From Methylovulum sp. (GTDB lineage: Bacteria > Pseudomonadota > Gammaproteobacteria > Methylococcales > Methylomonadaceae), in NCBI GenBank assembly GCA_030653435.1, contig JAURZI010000095.1, positions 1-35,956 on the forward strand: a stretch of 35,956 nucleotides of DNA. The letters are read 5' to 3'. Every line of letters begins with the position of its first letter. The stretch's first letter is position 1. Shown piece by piece: positions 1-9,270 of the stretch. A program made the position numbers and the translations under genes. The notes under the pieces were generated by a model that was not told the origin of the DNA, made no database searches, and saw only the letters and a program-made list of their open reading frames with translations.

Positions 1-75
1 GGTTTCAAACGTTAGGCGTAGTTGCTTGATTACGTCACTAAAGGTCAACGCGTTTAATCCAAAGGGAGCACTCAT
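1..75 (-). CDS. Possible 5' part of an unrecognised gene running off the window
   Basis: An ATG at 75 on the minus strand opens a frame of 25 codons (beginning MSAPFGLNALTF) with no stop before the window edge. No clear ribosome binding site precedes it, and I do not recognise the peptide. It lies just beyond the decayed panE and could be the start of a neighbouring gene, or chance open frame in non-coding DNA. Confidence 0.2.
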   Translation of the reverse strand, partial: MSAPFGLNALTFSDVIKQLRLTFET

Positions 76-108
76 AAATAGGTTTCAATAGGGAATCGGT
101 CGGCTATT

Positions 109-294
109 TTAGACTCGGGGGGTCATAATGAGAATTGCTGCCAGGCTTTCGCTAGTGATGTTAAAACCTTGTTGCCTGACATGCCCGTAGTCAGAGCGGC
201 ATACTACCGAGACCTCGGCGCCCGCTTTTGCCAACAGAGCGCCATAAAATGCGCCTATTGCACCGGCGCCGATGATTAAAATCTTGCTAGCCAT
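109..294 (-). pseudogene. panE: Decayed 2-dehydropantoate 2-reductase (panE/apbA) N-terminus
   Basis: The first ~50 codons encode a clear Rossmann NADPH-binding start of ketopantoate reductase: ILIIGAGAIGAFYGALLAKAG at residues 5-25, then VSVVCRSDY. An intact enzyme (about 300 aa, pantothenate synthesis, reduces 2-dehydropantoate to pantoate) would continue, but this frame stops after 61 residues. Just downstream, around 110-145, the alternative frame reads GSNSHYDPPSLK then a stop, which resembles the expected continuation. I infer a frameshift followed by further decay and no full-length downstream part. The start codon overlaps the 3' end of hda by 8 bp, so the gene was once the last member of the arsC-wrbA-hda transcription unit. 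An alternative is an assembly or edge artefact, since the window starts here. Confidence 0.6.
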
Positions 295-991
295 GCGCTG
301 TTTGGGTCAGGATTTTTTTTAAGAAGGGCAGGGTCAGTTTGCGTTTGGCGGCTAAGGATGCGCGGTCCAGTTTTTCCAGCAAGTGCCATAATGACGGCAA
401 ATCCCGGTCGTAATTGGCCAGCAAAAAGCGCCCCGCTTGCATTGATATTTCAAAACCCATTTGGTCAGCCTTAAAGATCAGGGCTGCGATGCAATCGCTT
501 TCACTTAAAGGTTTCAGTTTTAGCGACAACCCCCAACTCAGCCGGGTCTTGAGGTCGGGCAATTGGATGGCGAGCTTGGCTGGCGCACAGGCTGCCGAGA
601 CGATCAACCGGTGCCCGCCACTGCGGTGCTGGTTAAAAAAATTAAAAAAAGCCTGTTCCCACACCGGGTCGCCCGCGATGGTTTCGATATTGTCCAGGCA
701 TACCAAGTCGAATTTGTCTAAACCGGCCAACAGCGCAGGGTCGGGCAATGCGTTGGCTGCTAATGCAAAATAGAAGGCGCTGAGATGGTGTTGGTGGGCA
801 TGCTGGCAACAGGCTTGCAGTAAATGGCTTTTGCCCAGACCGGGTTTGCCCCAGATAAAAATTTGCTGCTCACCGTCGCCGGTCACGCATTGTTGCAAAT
901 GATCGACGATTTCCTGATTGCTGCCCGGAAAAAAATCTTTAAACGTCTGGTTTGCCCTGAATTCAAAGTTTACAGGTAGTTGTTCGGCCAT
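287..991 (-). CDS. hda: DnaA regulatory inactivator Hda
   Basis: A 234-aa DnaA-related AAA+ protein. Hda works with the DNA-loaded beta sliding clamp to stimulate ATP hydrolysis by DnaA and so prevents re-initiation of replication (family knowledge). Visible features are an N-terminal clamp-binding-like motif QLPVNF (4-9), Walker A GKPGLGKSH (48-56), Walker B LVCLDN (96-101), the arginine-containing LKTRLSWG segment (147-154) and a sensor-2-like RDLPSLWHLL (196-205). It lacks the DnaA DNA-binding domain, and the length fits Hda. It begins 2 bp after the DUF2069 gene and overlaps the panE remnant, so it is part of a tight minus-strand operon. The DUF2069-hda neighbourhood is common in gammaproteobacteria. 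Confidence 0.95.
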   Translation of the reverse strand: MAEQLPVNFEFRANQTFKDFFPGSNQEIVDHLQQCVTGDGEQQIFIWGKPGLGKSHLLQACCQHAHQHHLSAFYFALAANALPDPALLAGLDKFDLVCLDNIETIAGDPVWEQAFFNFFNQHRSGGHRLIVSAACAPAKLAIQLPDLKTRLSWGLSLKLKPLSESDCIAALIFKADQMGFEISMQAGRFLLANYDRDLPSLWHLLEKLDRASLAAKRKLTLPFLKKILTQTAHG

Positions 992-993
992 AA

Positions 994-1362
994 TCAGCTA
1001 TGAGTTCCTGTGAAACGGGTTCCTGCAAAACGTATATAAAGGCTGGCGCCTAGAAAAAGCATCAGGCTCAGCAGGATTTCCAGCGCTGCGTACAGCCGTC
1101 CGTCAGCATTGATATAGGCTTCTGCGGAACCGTGGACAAAATAAATCAGGCTGATATAGGCTGCCCAGGCACAACTTTTCAGCTTGCGGTCCAATAAGCC
1201 GCGCATCGGCAACAACAACGGCGTGACGGTAATGAGCAAAACCAGCGCAATGGGGAAGGTAGCGGAGGGCGCTAGTACCGTATGCCATAACATTAATAAT
1301 GCAAACAGCCCAAAAAAGCCGGTCAGGGCAACCGCATAATAATAGATCGGTTTTATAATCAT
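994..1362 (-). CDS. DUF2069 family inner-membrane protein
   Basis: A 122-aa hydrophobic protein with about four predicted membrane segments (roughly residues 6-28, 34-52, 63-79 and 89-110). The short loop with HGSAEAY near residue 77 is typical of the DUF2069 family. The function is unknown. The family is usually encoded between wrbA and hda in gammaproteobacteria, as here: wrbA ends 6 bp upstream and hda starts 2 bp downstream. Transcriptional and probably translational coupling are therefore likely. The family call rests on length, topology and neighbourhood rather than on a catalytic motif. Confidence 0.8.
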   Translation of the reverse strand: MIIKPIYYYAVALTGFFGLFALLMLWHTVLAPSATFPIALVLLITVTPLLLPMRGLLDRKLKSCAWAAYISLIYFVHGSAEAYINADGRLYAALEILLSLMLFLGASLYIRFAGTRFTGTHS

Positions 1363-1368
1363 GTCTGG

Positions 1369-2330
<962 letters not shown>

Positions 2331-2404
2331 GGTTCCCACACTCTTTAACACAAAAAGCTATAATAGCACTATAACAAATAGGGCATATTGAAAAAGGTAA
2401 GGGG
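2331..2404. promoter_or_regulatory. Divergent arsC / ubiA promoter region
   Basis: The 74-bp gap between the divergent arsC and ubiA starts is AT-rich and carries a perfect TATAAT at 2359-2364 on the plus strand. No convincing -35 hexamer sits at 16-18 bp. AAGGGG directly before the ubiA ATG can serve as ribosome binding site. The region must hold both promoters, but the exact elements are uncertain. Confidence 0.35.
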
Positions 2405-3271
2405 ATGATGGCAAGAATTATCGAAAGGCTAGGGCAATATTGGTTGCTGGCGCGTTTTGACCGGCCTATCGGCATATTGATCCTGTTGTGGCCCGCTCTA
2501 TGGGCGCTGTGGGTCGCAGGCGACGGCAAGCCGGACTTGCCGGTTTTGGCGGTGATCTGCTCAGGCGTTGTTTTGATGCGGGCTGCGGGCTGCGTCATCA
2601 ATGATTATGCCGACCGGGATTTCGACCCGCATGTGGAACGCACCAAGCAGCGTCCTATCGCAGCCGGTAAGGTTAGTCCGAAAGAGGCCTTGCTGGTTTT
2701 TGCCGTGCTGTGCCTGCTGGCTTTCGGGCTGGTGCTGTTGCTAAATCGTTACACGATATTGCTGTCTTTTGTCGGCGCTTTTCTCGCCGCCAGCTACCCG
2801 TTTATGAAGCGCTACACGCAGTTGCCGCAAGCCTATCTGGGCATAGCGTTCGGTTGGGCGGTGCCGATGGCTTTTGCCGCGCAAAGCAACAGCATCCCAG
2901 CGGTCGCCTGGGTGATGTATCTGGCGGTGGTGTTGTGGTCGTTGATTTATGACACGATGTACGCGATGGTCGATAAAGACGATGACCTAAAAATTGGCGT
3001 CAAATCGACGGCGATCCTGTTCGGCGCTTATGACCGGCAGATCATCGCCGCTTTGCAAGTGCTGATGCTGGGTTTGTTAGTCTGGGTCGGGCAAATGGCG
3101 CACACGGGCTGGCCCTATTACCTGGGGCTTGCGGTTGCCGCAGGCTTGTCGGTTTACCAACAAAAGCTGATTTTTCACCATGAAAAAGCCTTGTGTTTTC
3201 AAGCATTTTTAAACAGCAACTGGTTTGGGATGGCGGTTTTTACAGGCTTGGCGGTCGATTATCTGGTTTGA
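2405..3271 (+). CDS. ubiA: 4-hydroxybenzoate polyprenyltransferase UbiA
   Basis: A 288-aa polytopic inner-membrane prenyltransferase that attaches the polyprenyl tail to 4-hydroxybenzoate in ubiquinone synthesis. Both Mg-diphosphate-binding aspartate motifs are visible: NDYADRDFD at residues 66-74 and [13 protein letters not shown] at 182-194. About eight hydrophobic segments surround them. The length matches the family (about 290 aa). ATGATG gives two adjacent starts; the first is used here. No ubiC is adjacent. A short hairpin, GCCG/CGGC followed by CTTTT around 3357-3375, could end the transcript. Confidence 0.96.
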   Translation: MMARIIERLGQYWLLARFDRPIGILILLWPALWALWVAGDGKPDLPVLAVICSGVVLMRAAGCVINDYADRDFDPHVERTKQRPIAAGKVSPKEALLVFAVLCLLAFGLVLLLNRYTILLSFVGAFLAASYPFMKRYTQLPQAYLGIAFGWAVPMAFAAQSNSIPAVAWVMYLAVVLWSLIYDTMYAMVDKDDDLKIGVKSTAILFGAYDRQIIAALQVLMLGLLVWVGQMAHTGWPYYLGLAVAAGLSVYQQKLIFHHEKALCFQAFLNSNWFGMAVFTGLAVDYLV

Positions 3272-3500
3272 TACCGGATATTGTTTGGGGAGAATCAGAC
3301 CTGGAAGCCTGACCAAAAGCGCTGGCTCCATCTGTGTTGACTAGGCCTATGCCCTTGCCGGTGAGACGGCCTTTTAATGTTACAATATAGCCCGGCCTGC
3401 TATGTTCAAAGGTCCAAACATTCTGCATTAACTTCTGTCACGGCTTTGCTTAGCGTCTTTAGGGTAAGTTAATCCGTTCATACACTACGCCACGTCCTAC

Positions 3501-4886
3501 ATGTCGGTATCCCAAAAAAATTATTCCCTATTGCCTTATTTTGCCGACAGTGCAGCCCTGTTTTCATCGCTGGCAGGTCAGCCCTGGGCGGTTTTTCTCG
3601 ACAGCGCCCATCCTTATTGTCTGCAAGGCCGCTACGATATAATCGCCGCCGATCCGGTATGCACATTGCTTACCCGTGGCGCTATCACCGAAATTACCCA
3701 GGGCGGTGTAACGACCTTATCCGATGCCAATCCGTTCGAATTGGTCAAGCAGCAGACGTGCTTATATGCCGGTCAGGATACGAATGCGTTTGGGCTGCCG
3801 TTTAATGGCGGCGCTATCGGTTATTTTGCTTACGATCTGGCGCGTCGGTTGGAAAATTTGCCGGTCATTGCCGCAGATGCCGAGGGCATCGCCGAAATGG
3901 CGGTGGGTATATATAACTGGGCTGTAGTGGTTGATCATCACCGGCAAAAAACGGTGCTGGTTTGGCAGGGGCTGGATGGGCGAACGCATGGCGAATTGCT
4001 GGCGCGGTTTAGCCGCTTGCCTGAACAAGCCTGCCAGCCTGTGTTCAAGGTGGTCAGCGATATTACCTGCAATATGGACAAGGCCGCTTACACGCAAGCA
4101 TTTAACCGTATTAAGCGGTATTTGATGGAAGGCGATTGTTATCAGGTGAATTTAACCCAGCGCTTCGTCGCGGCTTGCGAGGGTAACCCGTGGGCGGCTT
4201 ATCAATTATTGCGTCAGGTCAATGCGGCACCGTTCAGTTGCTATCTTAATTTACCGGAAGCGCAAATTTTAAGTTCGTCGCCGGAGCGCTTTTTAAAGCT
4301 GGAAAACGGTGTCGTTGAAACGAAACCGATAAAAGGCACACGACCGCGCAAAGCCGATTATGCCGCAGACCAACAACAAATAAGCTTACTGGAAAACAGT
4401 AAAAAAGACCGCGCAGAAAACCTGATGATCGTCGATTTGCTGCGTAATGATCTAGGTAAAACTTGCAAGACCGGCTCGATAAGAGTGCCTAAGCTATTCG
4501 CCGTGGAAACCTATGCCACGGTGCATCATCTGGTCAGCACCGTGACCGGCGAGCTGGCGACTAACCGGCATGCCCTGGATTTGCTGGAAAGCTGTTTCCC
4601 CGGCGGATCAATCACCGGTGCGCCGAAGATACGCGCGATGGAAGTCATAGAGGAACTGGAACCGAACCGGCGTGGCGTATACTGCGGCGCCATCGGTTAT
4701 GTCGGCTTTAACGGCAATATGGATACGAACATCGCCATTCGGACGCTGGTGCATGCAGGCGGTACGATACGCTTCTGGGTAGGCGGCGGCATTGTTAATG
4801 ACTCGGTCGTGGATGACGAATATCAGGAGTGTTTCGATAAGGCGGCGGCGTTGCTTAACGTGTTGCGGCAATTGGCGGTAAATTGA
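3501..4886 (+). CDS. pabB: Aminodeoxychorismate synthase component I (PabB)
   Basis: A 461-aa chorismate-utilising enzyme. With the glutamine amidotransferase PabA it converts chorismate to 4-amino-4-deoxychorismate for folate synthesis. The PabB-type lysine motif PIKGT (276-280) distinguishes it from anthranilate synthase TrpE, which has PIAGT. Other signatures are GDCYQVNLTQRF (211-222), ENLMIVDLLRNDLGKT (306-321), FPGGSITGAPK (366-376) and the C-terminal GGGIV (428-432). The length is typical. No pabA or pabC lies next to it. The following gene begins 79 bp downstream. A TACAAT hexamer at 3381-3386 is a possible -10 element in the preceding gap. Confidence 0.95.
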   Translation: MSVSQKNYSLLPYFADSAALFSSLAGQPWAVFLDSAHPYCLQGRYDIIAADPVCTLLTRGAITEITQGGVTTLSDANPFELVKQQTCLYAGQDTNAFGLPFNGGAIGYFAYDLARRLENLPVIAADAEGIAEMAVGIYNWAVVVDHHRQKTVLVWQGLDGRTHGELLARFSRLPEQACQPVFKVVSDITCNMDKAAYTQAFNRIKRYLMEGDCYQVNLTQRFVAACEGNPWAAYQLLRQVNAAPFSCYLNLPEAQILSSSPERFLKLENGVVETKPIKGTRPRKADYAADQQQISLLENSKKDRAENLMIVDLLRNDLGKTCKTGSIRVPKLFAVETYATVHHLVSTVTGELATNRHALDLLESCFPGGSITGAPKIRAMEVIEELEPNRRGVYCGAIGYVGFNGNMDTNIAIRTLVHAGGTIRFWVGGGIVNDSVVDDEYQECFDKAAALLNVLRQLAVN

Positions 4887-4965
4887 CCTGGGGCGCTAAA
4901 CGCATGACAAATTTATCGACACAAAAGAATGGCCTCTGCTAAACCGAACAGATAACAGGGCAACC

Positions 4966-5487
4966 ATGAAGCGTTTATTTTTTGGCCTGGAACCGGGTTA
5001 CGAGACCCGTCAACAATGCACGACCATCATGCAGGCTATCGACAGTCCAGACAACCAACCGGTCCCTGCTGCAAACCTGCATGTGACGTTGGTATTTTTA
5101 GGTCTGGTTGACGCAGCCCAGCAAAGCGCGTTGCTAGAAGAGGCGGCAATGATTCCTGGCGCCAAGCTGACCATCACCTTCAACCAACTTGAATACTGGC
5201 AAAAGCCCGGCATTTTGTGTCTGACGGCTAGCGATGCCAGTGCTGAACTGTTGATGCTGGCCGATAGCTTAACGGCAATGGCTAAAAAATTGGCGATTCC
5301 CGTTGATGAACGCCCGTATCTGGCGCATGTCACGCTGGCCAGAAAAGCCAAGCACCCGGTTGAATTGGCGTTCGAACCGGTTATTTGGCAGGCCGATATG
5401 TTTTGTCTGTTTGAATCCGTCTCGTCTGAAAACGGCGTGGAATATCGCGTAATCAAACGATGGGCTATGGAGAGCAGGGCGGGTTAA
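4966..5487 (+). CDS. thpR: RNA 2',3'-cyclic phosphodiesterase (LigT/ThpR family)
   Basis: A 173-aa protein of the 2H phosphoesterase superfamily. Both catalytic HxTL motifs are intact: HVTL at residues 39-42 and HVTL at 121-124. Family members hydrolyse 2',3'-cyclic phosphodiester ends of RNA and can ligate tRNA half-molecules in vitro; the physiological role is unclear. The start at 4966 follows CAGGGC and gives the usual short N-terminal strand MKRLFFGL. It is flanked by pabB and bioA on the same strand but has its own gaps of 79 and 180 bp. Confidence 0.9.
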   Translation: MKRLFFGLEPGYETRQQCTTIMQAIDSPDNQPVPAANLHVTLVFLGLVDAAQQSALLEEAAMIPGAKLTITFNQLEYWQKPGILCLTASDASAELLMLADSLTAMAKKLAIPVDERPYLAHVTLARKAKHPVELAFEPVIWQADMFCLFESVSSENGVEYRVIKRWAMESRAG

Positions 5488-5667
5488 CAGTGATGTTTAA
5501 AGCCCGTTTTCCCTTGTTTTTCCGTAGACTCGATGGTTTGCTAATGTAAACGATGTCCCTGGTGATTTTTTTATCTTGAAGTGCTGTCGCTCCTGCATGA
5601 ACGGCTTAACTTAAACTATGTTCTGTGCTACGTTGAAAGTCCAACGACAAAAAATGACAAATATCTT

Positions 5668-7017
5668 ATGAACAATCAGGATATGGCTAACCGTGACCTT
5701 GCCGTGCTGTGGCATCCGTGCACGCAAATGAAAGATCACGAACATCTGCCGATGATCCCCATCAAAGCAGGGCAGGGCGTTTGGCTGGAGGATTTTGACG
5801 GCAACCGCTATCTGGATGCGATCAGTTCCTGGTGGGTCAATCTGTTCGGTCATGCCAACTCCGCTATTATTGCCGCGCTGAAGGACCAGCTTGATACGCT
5901 GGAGCATGTGATTTTTGCCGGATTTACGCACGAATCCGGCATCAGGCTTGCCGAAAAACTGGTTGAAATCAGTCCGGTGGGGCTTACACGCTGTTTTTAT
6001 GCCGACAACGGTTCAGCGGCGGTTGAAGTCGCGTTGAAAATGAGTTTCCATTATTGGAGAAATCAGGGACAAACGCAAAAAACCAAATTCATGACGTTGG
6101 AAAACAGCTATCACGGTGAAACCCTGGGCGCGTTGGCCGTCGGCAATGTCGCCTTATATAAGGAAACCTACGCGCCGTTGCTGATGGAGGTCATCACCGT
6201 CCCTGGCCCCGATTGTTATCATTGTGAACCCGGCGAATCCTGGGCGGATTACTCCACGCGCCGCTTTGCATTGATGGATGCCGCCTTGCAACAGCATGCC
6301 GACAGCGTTTGTGCTGTCATTATCGAACCCTTGGTGCAATGTGCAGGTAGCATGCGTATGTATGATGCCGTTTATTTAAGCTTGTTGCGCGAAGCCTGCG
6401 ATAAATACGGCGTACATTTGATTGCCGATGAAATTGCCGTCGGCTTCGGGCGCACAGGGACATTATTTGCCTGTGAGCAGGCGGGCATTAGCCCGGATTT
6501 TATGTGTTTGTCCAAAGGTTTGACGGGCGGTTACCTGCCTTTGTCCGCCGTGCTGACGACTGACCGTGTTTATCAGGCGTTTTACGATGATTACACTAAG
6601 CTGAGCGCGTTTTTGCATTCGCATAGCTATACCGGTAATGCGTTGGCATGCCGGGCCGGGCTGGCTACGATCAACATTTTTCAGCAGCAGGCTGTTATCG
6701 AAACCAACCGGTCGCTGGCCGTGGCGTTGACGAATGCGGCGGCCCGGTTTCATGGGCATCCGCATGTCGCCGAAGTGCGGCAGACCGGCATGATCGTGGC
6801 GATAGAGCTGGTTAAAAACAAGCAAACCCGCGAACCTTATCCGTGGCAGGAACGCCGAGGGCTTAAAGTCTATACTTATGGCTTGTCACAAGGGGTGTTG
6901 CTACGTCCGTTAGGCAATGTTATTTATTTTATGCCGCCTTATATTATCACCGAAGCGGAGCTGGAACTGCTCGCGGAAGTGGCGTGGCAAGGCATACAAT
7001 ATGCCGTTAGCAACTAG
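5668..7017 (+). CDS. bioA: Adenosylmethionine-8-amino-7-oxononanoate aminotransferase (BioA)
   Basis: A 449-aa class III PLP aminotransferase that uses S-adenosylmethionine as amino donor to make 7,8-diaminopelargonate in biotin synthesis. Seen are the BioA N-terminal signature LWHPCTQMKDH (14-24), the substrate-site aromatic motif SSWW (53-56), the PLP-phosphate region DNGSAAVEVALK (113-124), aspartate D254 in ADEIAVGFGRTG, and the PLP lysine K283 in LSKGLTGGYLPLSAV. I chose the ATG at 5668. An upstream GTG frame start at 5581 would add 29 residues unlike the family, and the ATG at 5683 is another candidate. No other bio gene is adjacent. rsmE follows after 12 bp, suggesting cotranscription. 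Confidence 0.96.
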   Translation: MNNQDMANRDLAVLWHPCTQMKDHEHLPMIPIKAGQGVWLEDFDGNRYLDAISSWWVNLFGHANSAIIAALKDQLDTLEHVIFAGFTHESGIRLAEKLVEISPVGLTRCFYADNGSAAVEVALKMSFHYWRNQGQTQKTKFMTLENSYHGETLGALAVGNVALYKETYAPLLMEVITVPGPDCYHCEPGESWADYSTRRFALMDAALQQHADSVCAVIIEPLVQCAGSMRMYDAVYLSLLREACDKYGVHLIADEIAVGFGRTGTLFACEQAGISPDFMCLSKGLTGGYLPLSAVLTTDRVYQAFYDDYTKLSAFLHSHSYTGNALACRAGLATINIFQQQAVIETNRSLAVALTNAAARFHGHPHVAEVRQTGMIVAIELVKNKQTREPYPWQERRGLKVYTYGLSQGVLLRPLGNVIYFMPPYIITEAELELLAEVAWQGIQYAVSN

Positions 7018-7029
7018 GGCGGCAATTAA

Positions 7030-7779
7030 ATGCGTGTTTCAAGACTATATACATCGGCGCTGCTGGCGCAAGACACCCCGATAGAGCTGGATGACGACAA
7101 CGGGCACTATGTCAGGTCGGTATTGCGGCTGAAAAAAGACGATGCCGTCATCTTGTTCAACGGTGACGGCGGTGACTATGCGTGCCGTGTGGACGAAGTC
7201 AGCCGTAAAACGGTGCGTATTGCTGTCGGACAACGCCAGGAACGCAGTGTGGAATCGCCGTTGCTGCTTAGCTTGGGGCTAGGTATTTCGCGTGGCGACC
7301 GCATGGACATATCGGTACAAAAAGCCGTGGAACTGGGCGTCCAGCACATTACGCCGCTAATCACCGAGCGCTGTGTCGTGCAGTTTAAAGGCGAAACCAA
7401 ACCGCAACGCTGGCAGCATTGGCAAAAAATTGTCCAGCACGCGGCCGAACAAAGCGGCAGGACGGTATTGCCCGAATTAACGGCAATAGAGCCGATACAA
7501 AGCTGGGTCAGCAGCCAGCAAGGCTTGCGGGTGTTCCTAGACCCTTATGCACAAACGTCATTAGCCGAGTTGCGCCCGATTGCCATGCAAGTGTGCTTGC
7601 TGACCGGCCCGGAAGGCGGTTTTGCCGATCATGAACGTGACATCGCCAAAGCCGCCGGTTTTATCCCGGTGCGTCTGGGTAGCAGGATTTTAAGGACAGA
7701 AACGGCGTCGCTGGCAGCTTTAGCGGCTGCACAGATGTTATGGGGCGATTTTGGCATGGTTGGTACTACTAAACCATGA
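7030..7779 (+). CDS. rsmE: 16S rRNA (uracil(1498)-N(3))-methyltransferase RsmE
   Basis: A 249-aa SPOUT-fold methyltransferase that uses S-adenosylmethionine to methylate N3 of U1498 in 16S rRNA of the small subunit. It has the N-terminal PUA-like domain (about 1-70, with HYVRSVLRLKKDD) and the C-terminal knotted catalytic domain. SAM-binding motifs are LLTGPEGGF (190-198) and RLGSRILRTETA (215-226). The length is typical. It starts 12 bp after bioA and its TGA overlaps the ATG of the next gene by 4 bp (ATGA), so the two are probably translationally coupled. Confidence 0.96.
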   Translation: MRVSRLYTSALLAQDTPIELDDDNGHYVRSVLRLKKDDAVILFNGDGGDYACRVDEVSRKTVRIAVGQRQERSVESPLLLSLGLGISRGDRMDISVQKAVELGVQHITPLITERCVVQFKGETKPQRWQHWQKIVQHAAEQSGRTVLPELTAIEPIQSWVSSQQGLRVFLDPYAQTSLAELRPIAMQVCLLTGPEGGFADHERDIAKAAGFIPVRLGSRILRTETASLAALAAAQMLWGDFGMVGTTKP

Positions 7780-8663
7780 TGCGGTATCTCGCCTATAGTC
7801 TGGTTCCGCTGCTGGTCCTAGTGTTTGCCGCTATGTTGGCTGGTGTCGCCGGTTATTTTATGGTCTTGTTGGTTGGCGACTTGTCGCTGCAAAAAGTCAT
7901 CAATAAAATCACCCAGGTTTTTTTAGTGTTGGGTATTTTTCCGGCTATGGCCTATCTTAAAATCAACAAGACCGATTTGGGCTTTGCCGAAAGGCCGCTA
8001 TTTTTCAAGCAGGTGTTACAAGGGTTTGGACTGGGCTTGCTGACGTTGCTGCCGGTGTTCATTATCTTGTACGGGCTGGACATCACTGTTATTGATCCTA
8101 GCCAATCCTGGACGCTGGGCTGGTTAGCCGAGAAAACGGTCATTGCCTTGCTGTTGGCCTTGCTGATTTCGTTGCTGGAAGAACCCTTGTTCCGTGGGAT
8201 TTTATTCGTAGGCTTAAGCAGGAAATTGCCTGTTGTTGCCGCTATCGCCATCAGTGCCATGTATTATGCGGCGTTGCATTTTATAAAAACTAAAACGGAA
8301 ATCCCCGCCCAAGACATTACGCTGTCCAGCGGTTTTTACCTGATGGCTGAGGCCTTTGCCAATCTGCTGAATCCCGATATTTTCCCGGCATTGTTGGCCT
8401 TATTGATGGTTGGCATGTTCCTGGGCTTGCTCAGGACCCAGGTAAAAACCGGTTTGGGCTTATGTATCGGCTGCCATACCGCTTGGGTGTGGCAGATAAA
8501 AATGAGCAAAACCTTGTTCAATACCGATTACAGCGCCGATTATGCTTATTTGGTGAGTCATTATGACGGCGTGGTAGGGCCTTTAGTGACGGTATGGTTG
8601 ATGTTGGCGGTTGCGGGATATTTAATTTATCTGCGGATTAGTAAGCGGTCGAACTGTGTTTAG
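7776..8663 (+). CDS. CPBP-family intramembrane metalloprotease
   Basis: A 295-aa membrane protein with about eight hydrophobic segments and the signature of the CPBP (CaaX protease and bacteriocin-processing, also called Abi) family. Motif 1 is EEPLFR at 135-140 (EExxxR), the next conserved histidine is H168 in YYAALHF, and a later histidine is H234 in CIGCHTAWVW. These are the predicted metal ligands and glutamate base. Bacterial members process peptides or protect against bacteriocins, but the substrate cannot be predicted here. It overlaps rsmE by ATGA, so translation is likely coupled. Whether this links it to ribosome biology is unknown. Confidence 0.88.
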   Translation: MMRYLAYSLVPLLVLVFAAMLAGVAGYFMVLLVGDLSLQKVINKITQVFLVLGIFPAMAYLKINKTDLGFAERPLFFKQVLQGFGLGLLTLLPVFIILYGLDITVIDPSQSWTLGWLAEKTVIALLLALLISLLEEPLFRGILFVGLSRKLPVVAAIAISAMYYAALHFIKTKTEIPAQDITLSSGFYLMAEAFANLLNPDIFPALLALLMVGMFLGLLRTQVKTGLGLCIGCHTAWVWQIKMSKTLFNTDYSADYAYLVSHYDGVVGPLVTVWLMLAVAGYLIYLRISKRSNCV

Positions 8664-8719
8664 TGCGGCATGAGTGACCGCAGCTTTATCGTAATCGCAT
8701 CCCGTTGCGGACCTGATGC

Positions 8720-9202
8720 TTAATCCCTAAAATTCTCAAACTGCAAGGGCATGTCCAGCTTTTCTTCCCGGAGCATTTTGATCACATCTTGCAAGTCATC
8801 GCGTTTTTTGCCCGTGACCCTGACTTGGTCGCCCTGTATAGCCGCCTGCACTTTGAGCTTTTTATCTTTAATCAATTTAACGATTTTTTTTGCCAGCGCG
8901 GTATCCAGGCCTTGTTTCAGCGTTATTTCCTGACGCATCAGTTTACCGCTGCCTTTGGCTACGCCGACTTCCAAACAGGCAATGTCGATGCCGCGACGGC
9001 TGAGCTTGGCGCAGACGATACTGAACATTTGCTGTAGCTGGAATGTAGACTCGGAAACCATAATCACTAATTCGTCAGTCAGTTCAAATGACGAGTTTGT
9101 GCCTTTAAAATCAAAACGGGTATCCACTTCTTTGCTGGCCTGGTCTATGGCGTTTTTAAGTTCATGTTTGTCAAATTCAGAAATAATATCAAAAGAGGGC
9201 AT
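8720..9202 (-). CDS. yajQ: YajQ family nucleotide-binding protein
   Basis: A 160-aa cytoplasmic protein of the YajQ (UPF0234) family, made of two ferredoxin-like halves. The N-terminus PSFDIISEFDKHELKNA and the segment RFDFKGT near residue 29 are diagnostic, and the C-terminal MPLQFENFRD is the usual ending. Xanthomonas homologues bind cyclic di-GMP and act with a LysR-type regulator in virulence gene control; other homologues bind nucleic acid or nucleotides. Its role here is inferred only from the family. It converges on the CPBP gene with a 56-bp gap containing a weak TGCGG/CCGCA hairpin. Confidence 0.93.
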   Translation of the reverse strand: MPSFDIISEFDKHELKNAIDQASKEVDTRFDFKGTNSSFELTDELVIMVSESTFQLQQMFSIVCAKLSRRGIDIACLEVGVAKGSGKLMRQEITLKQGLDTALAKKIVKLIKDKKLKVQAAIQGDQVRVTGKKRDDLQDVIKMLREEKLDMPLQFENFRD

Positions 9203-9270
9203 AGGCTTAAATTAGGTTTGGGTTAATGGGGTTACCGCGTAGGGTAAGAATGTGCTGTATTTTACAATGC

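Noticed and set aside
5488-5667. Possible BirA operator before bioA
   Set aside because: A GTAAAC-containing half-site is present near 5545, but no matching right half (GGTTTACAA-like) follows at the required spacing.
5581-5667. GTG-started extension of BioA
   Set aside because: The extra 29 residues are unlike the family N-terminus; ATG at 5668 is sufficient.
7776-8663. CPBP/Abi protein as a phage-defence gene
   Set aside because: The Abi name is historical; the gene is coupled to rsmE in a housekeeping cluster with no defence partners.
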